NCBI GenBank assembly: GCA_029210325.1
Contig: JARGPU010000008.1
Span: 1-64,000, forward strand
Reading direction: 5' to 3'
DNA from: Alcanivoracaceae bacterium
Lineage (GTDB): Bacteria; Pseudomonadota; Gammaproteobacteria; Pseudomonadales; Alcanivoracaceae
DNA: 64,000 nt
Shown here: piece by piece, positions 53,939 to 62,227 of the stretch
How the letters are laid out: each line of letters starts with the position of its first letter
Position numbering within the stretch: position 1 is the stretch's first letter
Position numbers and translations under genes: made by a program
Notes under the pieces: generated by a model
The model's input: the letters and a program-made list of their open reading frames with translations, nothing else
The model's database searches: none
What the model was told of the DNA's origin: nothing

Positions 53939-54781
53939 GTGCCTGCTTTTTCTCGCTTACTGACTGTTTCTGTCTGCCTGCTTGGTCTGGCCGGCTGTGC
54001 TGTTACCCGGGTAGGGGACAATCTGCCCTATGGGGTGCTTAATCATGATGACCTGACGCTGGTCGGTGACGGTCTACCTACCTACCTGCTGATGGTGGAT
54101 GGTCTGATCGAGAACTGGCCAGAGAGCGAGTCACTGCTCAGTAGTGGTGCTAGTCTGTATTCCGCCTACGCAGGCCTGTTTGTCAGTGATGCGGAGCGCG
54201 CCAGCAAGCTGTCTGGACGAGCTCTGGATTATGCTTTCCGTGCCGCCTGCGCGGCGGATGGTAAGTTGTGTGATCTGCGTAGTATGCCAATTGAAGAATT
54301 TGAGACGCGGTTGCAGAAGCTGGCTGGCAAGCGGGTGCCGGTGCTGTTCACTCTGGGTACTACCTGGGCTGGCTATATTCAGCTGAACAGTGCGGACTGG
54401 GGCGCGGTAGGTGAGCTGGGCCGGGTCGATGCGATTATGCAGCGAGTGGTTGAGCTAGACGAAAGTTATGAAAAAGGGCAGGCCCACATGTATCTGGGCG
54501 TGCTTAATAGCATCCTGCCAGAATCTCTGGGTGGGCAACCGGAGAAGGCCAGGTTTCACTTCGAGCGAGCCATCAAGTTGTCCAAGGGCAAGAACCTGAT
54601 GGCCCAGACGCTCTACGCTGAGCGCTATGCGCGACTGGTTTTTGATCAGCAGTTGCATGACAGGCTGCTCGACGAAGTGCTCGCCGCGGACCCTGAGGTT
54701 CATGGCTTGACCTTGCAGAATACGGTGGCTCAGCGAGACGCTCGGCGTTTACGTGACGACTCTGCATACTATTTTGAATAA
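53939..54781 (+). CDS. tatT: TRAP transporter-associated TatT lipoprotein
   Basis: A 280-residue helical-repeat (TPR-like) lipoprotein found next to some TRAP transporters; it is thought to bind ligand and work with the binding protein (Treponema TatT). The signal ends in LLGLAGC. The conserved body has GDGLPTYLLMVDGLIENWPES (two blocks), LYSAYAGLF, FTLGTTWAGYIQL, and HMYLGVLNSILPESLGGQPEKARFHFERAI. The open frame begins at a TTG at 53852, but the GTG at 53939 gives a clean lipoprotein signal MPAFSRLLTVSVCLLGLAGC. Followed directly by TRAP subunit genes. Confidence 0.88.
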   Translation: MPAFSRLLTVSVCLLGLAGCAVTRVGDNLPYGVLNHDDLTLVGDGLPTYLLMVDGLIENWPESESLLSSGASLYSAYAGLFVSDAERASKLSGRALDYAFRAACAADGKLCDLRSMPIEEFETRLQKLAGKRVPVLFTLGTTWAGYIQLNSADWGAVGELGRVDAIMQRVVELDESYEKGQAHMYLGVLNSILPESLGGQPEKARFHFERAIKLSKGKNLMAQTLYAERYARLVFDQQLHDRLLDEVLAADPEVHGLTLQNTVAQRDARRLRDDSAYYFE

Positions 54782-54821
54782 CGTTTTTGAAAAACTGGTT
54801 TTTCGATTAAGGATTGAAGAG

Positions 54822-55811
54822 ATGCTGCGAATTATATGCCTGATCGTACTGTGCTTGCCGGCGTTGGCTTCGGCCATGACGTTGCGCATTTCTACCCTTT
54901 ATCCGGAGGGCACTAGCGTGGTTTCCGCATTGCGGGCGGCCAGTGACGAGATTGAGAAGCAGACAGAGGGGCGAGTATCGCTGCGGATCTTTCCCGGCGG
55001 CGTGATGGGTGATGATCGCGCCGTGCAGCGCAAGATTAGTATTGGCCAGCTGCATGGGGCCTTGGCGCAGGGTGGAGCGTTTAGCCGCTTTTATCGTGAC
55101 AGTCAGATTCTCAACCTGCCGATTGCGTTTCGTTCTTATGATGAAGTGGACTATGTCCGCAAAACGCTGGACCCGGTAATCCGCAAGGGGTTTCGCGATA
55201 ACGGCTGGGTAGTATTCGGTCCTGTGGACGGCGGCTTCGCCTATGTGATGAGCCAGAACAAGGTTGATTCCGTGGATGCCCTGCGTCAGCAAAAGCTGTG
55301 GCTGCCCGCTAATGACAGCGGCTCAGAAAAAGCTGCCAGAGTGTTTGGTGTTTCGCCAATTATGCTGAGTGTGGGCACCGTGCTGACTTCTTTGCAGACC
55401 GGGGCTATCGATGCTTTTGCGGCACCACCTGTGGCGGCACTGACTCTGCAGTGGCACTCACGGGTTAAGCACATGTCTGAAGTGCCACTGCTCTATACCT
55501 ACGGCATGCTGGGCATCAGCAATAAGTATTTCTCGTCCCTGACACCAGCTGATCAGAAGGTCGTGGAGCAGATTCTTGGTGACGCGTTTGCCAAAATGGA
55601 TCAAGACAGCCGTGAGGAAAACTTGCAGGCCTATGAGGCCATTCAGGAAAGTCTGAACATGGTGGCGCCAAATGACGAGCAGTTGGCGGAATGGCGCTCT
55701 TACGCTGATAAGGCAACCACTCAGTTGGTGAAGGATGGCGAAATCAGCAAGGCCATACTGGACCAATTAAATGGCCTGTTAACCGAGTTTCGCAGCGGCA
55801 GCAGTAGCTGA
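54822..55811 (+). CDS. TRAP transporter periplasmic binding protein (DctP family)
   Basis: A 329-residue periplasmic solute-binding protein: signal peptide cleaved near ALASA, then the TRAP fold with ISTLYPEGTSVVSALRAASDEI, RISTL strands, and the PNxxGSEKA-type helix region LPANDSGSEKAARVFGVSP. The Arg that binds a carboxylate would be near FRSYDEVDYVR. Substrate probably an organic acid, unspecified. ATG at 54822 has AAGGA nine bases upstream; the frame extends to 54753. Its stop overlaps the DctQ start (TGATG). Confidence 0.85.
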   Translation: MLRIICLIVLCLPALASAMTLRISTLYPEGTSVVSALRAASDEIEKQTEGRVSLRIFPGGVMGDDRAVQRKISIGQLHGALAQGGAFSRFYRDSQILNLPIAFRSYDEVDYVRKTLDPVIRKGFRDNGWVVFGPVDGGFAYVMSQNKVDSVDALRQQKLWLPANDSGSEKAARVFGVSPIMLSVGTVLTSLQTGAIDAFAAPPVAALTLQWHSRVKHMSEVPLLYTYGMLGISNKYFSSLTPADQKVVEQILGDAFAKMDQDSREENLQAYEAIQESLNMVAPNDEQLAEWRSYADKATTQLVKDGEISKAILDQLNGLLTEFRSGSSS

Positions 55812-56305
55812 TGCGACGTCTGGCTCGCTGGTTGAATCATTTTGAGGACGGACTAATCGTCTTCATTTTATTAATGATGATTGGGCTGGCGGTGTATCAA
55901 ATTGTGCTGCGCAATGTATTTAGCAGCAGTCTGGTTTGGGTTGAGCCGCTGCTGCAGAATGCTGTGTTATGGATCGGTTTGCTCGGTGCCATGATTGCCT
56001 CCCGCCGCGATGAGCATATTCGTATCGACTTGCTGAATAATTACCTCAAGCCTGCCGGACGCCGCTGGCTGGCCATGGTAGTAGACCTTTTCACCTGTGG
56101 TATCTGTGCGCTGGTAGCCTGGCATAGCATGTTATTTCTGTTTGATGAAATGAAAGGTGGAGGCAATGCCTTTCCAGGTATGCCGTCGTGGATTCTACAA
56201 AGCATGATTCCGGTCGGCTTTTCGGTTATTTCATTGCGTTACCTGATCATGTTTTTTCTTGATCTGATGCATCTGCGGCCTCCGATGCAGGAGCCGCGTG
56301 CATGA
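55811..56305 (+). CDS. TRAP transporter small membrane subunit (DctQ family)
   Basis: A 164-residue protein with four membrane helices (about 15-40, 50-66, 87-108, 125-150) and the DctQ hallmark SLVWVEPLLQNAVLWIGLLGAMIASRRDEHIRIDLL (two blocks, about 35-70). Forms the membrane complex with DctM. Overlaps the neighbours by 1 and 4 bp. Confidence 0.9.
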   Translation: MRRLARWLNHFEDGLIVFILLMMIGLAVYQIVLRNVFSSSLVWVEPLLQNAVLWIGLLGAMIASRRDEHIRIDLLNNYLKPAGRRWLAMVVDLFTCGICALVAWHSMLFLFDEMKGGGNAFPGMPSWILQSMIPVGFSVISLRYLIMFFLDLMHLRPPMQEPRA

Positions 56306-57591
56306 TCTGGGCTGCAATCGTTTTGCTGCTGGTTTTGGCGCTATTTGGCGCGCCGCTGTTTGCTATTATTCTCGGCGCTGCGGCGATCGGCTTTGTTACT
56401 ATGGAAACGCCGCTGGCGGTGCTCCATATCACAATCTATCAGCTCACCGATTCTGTTGTGCTGATGGCCCTGCCTCTATTTACCTTTGCAGGCTTTTTGC
56501 TCAGTGAGGCTAAAACTGCAGACCGGATGATGCGACTCAGCCAGGCCGCTTTTGGTTGGTTGCCTGGTGGTATGGCGTTGGTGGCGCTGGTTGCCTGTGC
56601 ATTTTTTACCGCCCTTACTGGTGGTAGTGGTGTGACTATTGTTGCGCTTGGCGCGTTATTACTGCCGGCGCTGGCGAAAGCAGGCTATCAGGAAAAGTTT
56701 AACCTTGGCCTGATGACCTCATCGGGAAGTCTTGGCTTGTTGCTAGTGCCATCCGTGCCGTTGCTGGTGTACGGCATCATCGCGCAGCAGATGTCTCAGC
56801 AGCTGGATATGCCATCGGTGGAAATCACCGACTTGTATCTGGCTGGTTTAGTGCCGGCACTATTAATGGTGGTTGCTTTATATCTCTACTGCTTGTGGGC
56901 CATGCGCAAACAGCCGGTGCCCAAGCAGGCATTCTCTTTTGCCGAATTGCGCGCTGCCCTGTGGCAGGCGCGTTGGGAGATGCCTCTGCCATTTGTAGTG
57001 TTGGGAGGTATTTTTTCCGGGGTGTTGGTAATTAGTGAGGCGGCCGCAGTGACCGCCTTGTATGTACTTGTCGCTGAAGTGTTCCTGTACCGGGATATTC
57101 CGTTGCGCAAGCTACCCAAGATCATGCGCGAATCGATGGTGATGGTAGGCGGCATTTTGCTTATTCTGGCCGTGGCACTGGCGTTCTCGGACTATTTGGT
57201 GTTTGCCGGTGTGCCGGAGACGCTTTTTGCGTTTATTCAGCAGCACGTGGAAAGCAAGCTGGCCTTTTTACTATTGTTGAATCTGGTCTTGCTGGCATTG
57301 GGGGCGTTGCTGGATATCTTTGCTGCGCTGGTCATTATGGTGCCGCTGATCCTGCCAGTCGCTCTGGGGTATGGCATTGATCCGGTTCATCTTGGCATTA
57401 TTTTTGTGGCCAATATGCAGATTGGCTACATCACTCCACCTGTGGGGATGAACCTGTTTATTGCCAGCTACAGGTTCCATAAGCCGATTACCGAGCTGTT
57501 CCGTGCCACCATCCCGTTTATGTTGGTGCTGTTGGTGGTTTTGCTGCTGATTACCTACGTGCCGTCATTAAGCCTGTTCATGATTCGTTGA
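56302..57591 (+). CDS. TRAP transporter large membrane subunit (DctM family)
   Basis: A 429-residue, about 12-helix permease that uses a sodium or proton gradient. Typical parts are VLMALPLFTFAGFLLSEAKTADRM near residue 52, GGSGVTIVALGALLLPALAKAGY near 110, SSGSLGLLLVPSVPLLVYGI near 138 and MQIGYITPPVGMNLFIASYRF near 373. Coupled by a 4-bp overlap to the DctQ gene. With TatT, the binding protein and DctQ it makes a complete four-gene TatT-type TRAP operon. Confidence 0.93.
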   Translation: MIWAAIVLLLVLALFGAPLFAIILGAAAIGFVTMETPLAVLHITIYQLTDSVVLMALPLFTFAGFLLSEAKTADRMMRLSQAAFGWLPGGMALVALVACAFFTALTGGSGVTIVALGALLLPALAKAGYQEKFNLGLMTSSGSLGLLLVPSVPLLVYGIIAQQMSQQLDMPSVEITDLYLAGLVPALLMVVALYLYCLWAMRKQPVPKQAFSFAELRAALWQARWEMPLPFVVLGGIFSGVLVISEAAAVTALYVLVAEVFLYRDIPLRKLPKIMRESMVMVGGILLILAVALAFSDYLVFAGVPETLFAFIQQHVESKLAFLLLLNLVLLALGALLDIFAALVIMVPLILPVALGYGIDPVHLGIIFVANMQIGYITPPVGMNLFIASYRFHKPITELFRATIPFMLVLLVVLLLITYVPSLSLFMIR

Positions 57592-57612
57592 TCATTGGCT
57601 CTGGTTGTTGGC

Positions 57613-58212
57613 TCAGTCAGCGACCAGTACCTTCAGCATGCGCAGGCGTTTAATGGTTGCTTTGCCGCGCTTGACCACCTCTTCGTCGCTGACCTGAAAG
57701 CCTACACTCTCGAAAAACCGCTGTGCTGTCAGGCTGCTGGCAGTGGTCATAGTGCGGCTGCCTGCCATACGCGCCTCGTCTTCAAGGTACTGATAGAGCA
57801 GGCTGGCAATGCCGAGGCCGCTGGCATCCGGTGATAGGTAAAGCATTTCTATGTGACTGGCGGGGTGGAGTTGGGCAAAGCCGGCATGTTCACCATGCAA
57901 GGTGGCGACCAGGGTCAGGCCCTGCTCAAGTCCGGGGATGAAGCCCTGTTGGTCAGCGCTGGCAGCCCAGGCGGCAATGGCTTCAGGGTCATAATGTTTT
58001 GCGCCAATCTGCTCAATTGATTGTTTGAACAGCTGACGTAGCGCCTCTGCGTCGCCCGGCTGCATTGGGCGTATCTCGAAAGGCAGAGAGAAGCTGTCAT
58101 CCACCGTTGGGTGGGCAACGGGTGTTTGCTGTTCATCGGCAATCACGGTGGCAGCAGGCTGCGCACGGCCTGGCTTCGAGCGTCCGAACAGACGGCGTAC
58201 CTGCTTCAGCAT
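57613..58212 (-). CDS. GNAT-family N-acetyltransferase
   Basis: A 199-residue protein: about 45 N-terminal residues form a basic, low-complexity leader (RRLFGRSKPGRAQ). A GNAT fold follows from FEIRPMQPGDAEALRQLF to the acetyl-CoA site LYLSPDASGLGIASLLYQYLEDEA (two blocks, near 126-148). The pyrophosphate-binding loop DASGLGIAS deviates from the usual Q/RxxGxG/A. Substrate unknown. Lies 9 bp downstream of the small coiled-coil protein gene on the same strand. Confidence 0.82.
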   Translation of the reverse strand: MLKQVRRLFGRSKPGRAQPAATVIADEQQTPVAHPTVDDSFSLPFEIRPMQPGDAEALRQLFKQSIEQIGAKHYDPEAIAAWAASADQQGFIPGLEQGLTLVATLHGEHAGFAQLHPASHIEMLYLSPDASGLGIASLLYQYLEDEARMAGSRTMTTASSLTAQRFFESVGFQVSDEEVVKRGKATIKRLRMLKVLVAD

Positions 58213-58221
58213 CTTGGTATC

Positions 58222-58476
58222 TCAGTCATCGCTGTCCGGGGATTTCTGTAGGGCACGGATCTGCGCCTCAAGTTGTTCAATATATTGCTGTTGGCGTTGC
58301 AGAAGCTGATCGGCGGTTTCGGTCTGCTCGGTGAGTGCCGCCTCTCGGGAGCGTAACTCCTCATGCTGGCGACTGGCCGCATCTCGTAGCTCTTCTTCAA
58401 GCAGGGCGCCGTTGCCCTGATCGGCGGCTGCCGACGATAGCACAAGCAACAGAACTCCACCGGTAATAAGGCGCAT
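58222..58476 (-). CDS. Small exported coiled-coil protein
   Basis: An 84-residue protein with a signal peptide (MRLITGGVLLLVLSSAAA) and a charged helical remainder (residues 25-78) rich in Glu, Gln and Leu with heptad spacing, hence a coiled coil; last residues are acidic. No family recognised. Codon pattern fits neighbouring genes. Followed at once by the acetyltransferase gene. Confidence 0.6.
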   Translation of the reverse strand: MRLITGGVLLLVLSSAAADQGNGALLEEELRDAASRQHEELRSREAALTEQTETADQLLQRQQQYIEQLEAQIRALQKSPDSDD

Positions 58477-58712
58477 AGCTACGACTCCCGAGATGATTCG
58501 GGGACAACATGGCCCGCCATCATAGCAAACAACCCGGTGCCATGCCGTGGTCCTGGCAGGAGTCGCTGGGCGGCTGTGGGAGGCTCGTGACCGGCGGGTC
58601 TAAGATGGTTGTCTGACATGAATCAATAAAAGTGCAGGTGGAGTCCTCAATGAGTGAAGATATCTGGTAGCATCCGCGCCGATTCTCCCTCCCCACTGCG
58701 GATGAGCCTGAC

Positions 58713-60167
58713 ATGCGCGTGCTGTTACGTTTTCTCTCTGTGCTACTCCCCGGCCTGTTGTTGTCCATGCCTGCTCTGGCGGCCACTGGCCCGATTGACA
58801 TGACCAGTTCCATCGCCGGCATGATCGCTTTGTCGCTATTTATCCTTGCCTACATCCTGGTGATGGGGGAGGAAAAACTGCACCTGCGTAAATCCAAACC
58901 GGTGCTGGTGGCGGCCGGTATTATCTGGGTCATTATCGGCATCGTTTATGCTAACCATGGTATGGCAGGGCCGTCTGAAGAAGCTTTCCGGCAGACCCTG
59001 CTCGAGTTCGCCGAGCTGATGCTATTCCTGCTAGTGGCGATGACTTATATCAATGCGCTGGATGAGCGCCGGGTTTTTGATGCCCTGCGTGCATGGATGC
59101 TGCAGCGTGGCTTTCGTTATAAGACGCTGTTCTGGTTGACGGGCATTCTGGCTTTCGTGATCTCACCGATTGCCGACAACCTGACTACTGCCCTGTTGAT
59201 GTGTGCGGTGGTCACCAAAGTGGGAGAGGGGGATAGCCGGTTTATCAATCTGTGCTGTATCAATATCGTGGTTGCTGCCAATGCGGGGGGAGCCTTTAGC
59301 CCGTTCGGGGATATCACCACACTGATGGTATGGCAGGCCGGTATGATCAAGTTCTACGAGTTCTTTGAGCTGCTGATCCCGGCGATCGTCAATTTCGCCG
59401 TGCCAGCAATCATCATGAGCTTCTTTGTGGAAGACCGGGCTCCCAGCGTGGTCTATGAAGAAGTGGAAATGAAGCGCGGTGCTCGGCGTATTTTGGTGCT
59501 GTTCCTGCTGACCGTGGCATCTGCAGTGGCCTGTCACTCGTTCCTGCATCTTCCTCCGGTGCTCGGCATGATGACTGGCCTCGGCTACTTGCAATTTTTC
59601 GGTTATTTCCTGCGCCAAACTCTGCCAAGTTCACTGGCAAAGAAACGTACCCTGGCGGAGCAACGCGGTGATGAAGAAGCGCTGCACCGTCTTGGTGGGG
59701 TGGTGCCGTTCGACGTTTTTAACCGGGTTGCGCGAGCAGAGTGGGACACCCTGTTGTTTTTCTATGGTGTGGTGATGTGTGTTGGCGGCCTTGGCTTTAT
59801 GGGTTATCTGGAGCTCATGTCGCACACCCTGTATACGCAATGGGATGCTACTTCAGCCAATATTTTCCTGGGTGTGATTTCGGCGGTAATCGATAATATT
59901 CCGGTGATGTTCGCGGTGCTGACTATGCAGCCTGAAATGTCCCATGGCCATTGGTTGCTGATCACCCTTACTGCGGGCGTGGGTGGTAGCCTGCTGTCCA
60001 TCGGTTCTGCCGCAGGCGTGGCATTGATGGGCGCGGCGCGCGGTCACTATACCTTTATGGGCCACCTGCGCTGGGCGCCAGTGATTTTGCTTGGCTATAT
60101 CGCCAGTGTGCTGATGCACCTGTGGCTGAACGCAGCCTCTTTCGAGATTTTCGGCCGCGTTCAGTAG
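58713..60167 (+). CDS. nhaD: Na+/H+ antiporter, NhaD family
   Basis: A 484-residue antiporter with an N-terminal signal-like helix (LLSMPALAATG) and about 12 further membrane segments. NhaD hallmarks are ISPIADNLTTALLMCAVVTK (near residue 151), NIVVAANAGGAFSPFGDITTLMVW (near 188) and AVIDNIPVMFAVLTMQ (near 391), which carry the essential acidic and polar residues. NhaD is common in marine and halophilic bacteria, which supports the habitat inference. The preceding gap (58477-58712) shows no other feature. Confidence 0.93.
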   Translation: MRVLLRFLSVLLPGLLLSMPALAATGPIDMTSSIAGMIALSLFILAYILVMGEEKLHLRKSKPVLVAAGIIWVIIGIVYANHGMAGPSEEAFRQTLLEFAELMLFLLVAMTYINALDERRVFDALRAWMLQRGFRYKTLFWLTGILAFVISPIADNLTTALLMCAVVTKVGEGDSRFINLCCINIVVAANAGGAFSPFGDITTLMVWQAGMIKFYEFFELLIPAIVNFAVPAIIMSFFVEDRAPSVVYEEVEMKRGARRILVLFLLTVASAVACHSFLHLPPVLGMMTGLGYLQFFGYFLRQTLPSSLAKKRTLAEQRGDEEALHRLGGVVPFDVFNRVARAEWDTLLFFYGVVMCVGGLGFMGYLELMSHTLYTQWDATSANIFLGVISAVIDNIPVMFAVLTMQPEMSHGHWLLITLTAGVGGSLLSIGSAAGVALMGAARGHYTFMGHLRWAPVILLGYIASVLMHLWLNAASFEIFGRVQ

Positions 60168-60172
60168 AGGGC

Positions 60173-60781
60173 TTACGGTTTCCGGGGTGTCTGCTTTAGA
60201 GACCATAGCGGGTAGGGAATGCCTGCTAAGCGGTTAAGTACAAAGGCCTGAGTCAGCAATACCAGAACGCCAGTCATCAGAACCGGAATCTGATTCAGGT
60301 GTGGCATCAGGCCCAGTGACACTATCAGTGAGGTGGCGGCTGCCGGGGGGTGAGCAATCCGCAGCAGCGCCATCAAGCTGGCGGTAAACGCCATCGACAA
60401 GGCCGCTGAGAAAGCGTGTGGCCAATCCATTCCCGCGGCCATTGCACTGGGCGCATCATTCAGCCCAAACATCCAAAGCACTCCCCAGCCGCACAAGGCA
60501 CCGACCAGGTGACTGCTCAGCACATTGCGTGGCGAGGCAACCTCTGCCATGGGCAGATAGAAGAGAATGAAGGCCGTGGCGCCTAAAGAGGGAAAAATAA
60601 ATGCCTCTTTGGTGATCAGGGCGATCACTGCAATCAGGCCGATACTCAAGCCACTGTTGAAGAAGTTGAACAGGGCCAGAGCCGTGCCTGGTGGCAGCCG
60701 TTTCTCCATGCGCTCAAGATGAAAGTGGCGCATCAGGCCGATGATCAACTGACGACGAAGACGGTCTGTTTTATTGCTCAT
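60173..60781 (-). CDS. HPP-family integral membrane protein
   Basis: A 202-residue protein with about four or five membrane helices and the naming motif in LRIAHPPAAATSLIVSLG (about residues 142-160); also EAFIFPSLGATAFILFYLP, a typical second motif, and ASPRNVLSSHLVGALCGW. HPP proteins have been linked to nitrite transport in plastids; the bacterial role is open. Start at 60781 is the ATG giving MSNKTDRLRRQ; the frame opens 10 codons earlier. Convergent with nhaD, 5 bp apart. Confidence 0.85.
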   Translation of the reverse strand: MSNKTDRLRRQLIIGLMRHFHLERMEKRLPPGTALALFNFFNSGLSIGLIAVIALITKEAFIFPSLGATAFILFYLPMAEVASPRNVLSSHLVGALCGWGVLWMFGLNDAPSAMAAGMDWPHAFSAALSMAFTASLMALLRIAHPPAAATSLIVSLGLMPHLNQIPVLMTGVLVLLTQAFVLNRLAGIPYPLWSLKQTPRKP

Positions 60782-60910
60782 GCAACACCCGGCGGATAAC
60801 AAGGGGGGCATTATCCCTATGCTGGGCGCCGCCCGGCAAGCTGACCGCTTCTGACGCCATCGCTATGATTGGGGTAGAGTGCAGTTCAGGCGTAGCGTAA
60901 GGGAGAGGGC

Positions 60911-61372
60911 ATGATTACCCGGGTGATGGAAAACAGCATTGTTATTGCTTGTCCACCGGATGAGGTGTTTGCCTATGTCACCCAGCCTTGGCTTTGGCAT
61001 GAATGGCACCCAAGTTCTCGCAGCGCGCAGGCAAAGGTTGATGTCCTCGCTGTGGGTGATTGTTTCGATGAGGTGATTCAGTTACAGCCATTGTCTCCGT
61101 TGCCGCTGACCGTACAGCGCCAGACTCGTTATACGGTGCTGCTATCAGAGTCAGGGGTGGTCTGGGAGGTGCGTGGTGAAACCACTGATGGGGCTCTGAC
61201 TATCCACTACGATTTCAAACCTCAAGATGGTGGCACATTATTCCATCGTCGCCTTCAGTATGAGGTGCGAGGCGCACTGCAGTTGATCGAGCCATGGCTG
61301 CTCAAACCACGCATGCGTGGTCTGTCCGCACAGGCTCTAGCCAACCTGAAAGCCAAGCTGGAAGTATGTTAA
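60911..61372 (+). CDS. SRPBCC (START/Bet v 1-like) ligand-binding protein
   Basis: A 153-residue cytoplasmic protein of the SRPBCC fold. It begins with the helix-grip strand MENSIVIACPPDEVFAYVTQPWLWHEWHPSS (two blocks), then YTVLLSESGVVWEVRGET and a C-terminal long helix KPRMRGLSAQALANLKAKLE. These proteins bind hydrophobic molecules. GGGAGAG stands seven bases before the ATG. The end overlaps the MtfA-type gene by 7 bp, so the two are likely co-expressed. Confidence 0.82.
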   Translation: MITRVMENSIVIACPPDEVFAYVTQPWLWHEWHPSSRSAQAKVDVLAVGDCFDEVIQLQPLSPLPLTVQRQTRYTVLLSESGVVWEVRGETTDGALTIHYDFKPQDGGTLFHRRLQYEVRGALQLIEPWLLKPRMRGLSAQALANLKAKLEVC

Positions 61373-62133
61373 AGCGCTGGAGTGAGTGGCGAGAGAATCG
61401 CCAGATTGCCAGGATTCACCTGTCGGAGCAGCAATGGCAGCAGGCCATGGCTTATCCATCAGCAGCCCAGCTGGCGCCAGCCCTGACACAGCGCTGGCGG
61501 GATATGACGCTGCGCTTTCTGTTGCGAAAAAATTTCTATTCCGGGGCGGGGTTTGTTATTTCCGATGAAGTGCGCCTGCGTATTTCCGCTCAAGCCACCC
61601 TGCCGGTTTTAGCTATTGGTCTGCATTGGTATGACGACTGGGACAGCATTGTTGTCTATGAAACCGCATTCATTCCCCCGTTTGCGCAACGGGATGAGTC
61701 AGGTCTGGTCAGCCACAGCCGTCGCGTGCTCAGTGGTGAAGCCTGGCTGCGCGGGCCTGTAATTTTTTCTTGGGAAGACGTTATTGGAGCCGGTCATGGA
61801 GCCCACAATGTGGTGATCCATGAGGTCGCTCACAAGCTGGATATGCGCAGTGGCGCGGCCAATGGTGCGCCGCCGTTTCACCACACTATGTCCCCCGCGC
61901 GTTGGCATGAGGTGATGACCGAGGCGTGGGACTGGGCTCATCAGGCTCAGAGAAATGGTCGCCCGGTGCCCATCGATAGCTATGGGCTGGAACAACCCGG
62001 TGAGTTTTTCTCGGTGCTCAGTGAACATTTCTTTATGCAGCCCGAATCGCTGTTTGAACATTGGCCACAGGTATACGAACAGCTGATGTTGTTCTACCAG
62101 CAGGACCCATTAAGGGGGTGTTTTGTTTCCTGA
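61366..62133 (+). CDS. mtfA: Zinc metallopeptidase, MtfA (YeeI) family
   Basis: A 255-residue cytoplasmic M90 peptidase with HEVAHKLD at residues 152-159 (zinc ligands His152 and His156, catalytic Glu153). The third ligand is probably the Glu of LEQPGEFFSVLSEHFF near 220. E. coli MtfA binds the Mlc repressor and influences sugar uptake; Mlc is not visible here. The ATG at 61366 falls in the last codons of the SRPBCC gene with GGAAG close upstream. The open frame reaches 61294. Confidence 0.9.
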   Translation: MLKRWSEWRENRQIARIHLSEQQWQQAMAYPSAAQLAPALTQRWRDMTLRFLLRKNFYSGAGFVISDEVRLRISAQATLPVLAIGLHWYDDWDSIVVYETAFIPPFAQRDESGLVSHSRRVLSGEAWLRGPVIFSWEDVIGAGHGAHNVVIHEVAHKLDMRSGAANGAPPFHHTMSPARWHEVMTEAWDWAHQAQRNGRPVPIDSYGLEQPGEFFSVLSEHFFMQPESLFEHWPQVYEQLMLFYQQDPLRGCFVS

Positions 62134-62227
62134 TGGCGAGTGTCATGGCAACGTCACCTTATGTCATTGCCGGGCCATGGCCTGACTTCTATGGTGAGCA
62201 TCTGTTGCCTCAACCGGAAGCTGTCTG

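Noticed and set aside
53939-54781. TatT as a component of the twin-arginine translocase
   Set aside because: Name similarity only; the sequence is the TRAP-associated TPR lipoprotein and adjoins TRAP genes.
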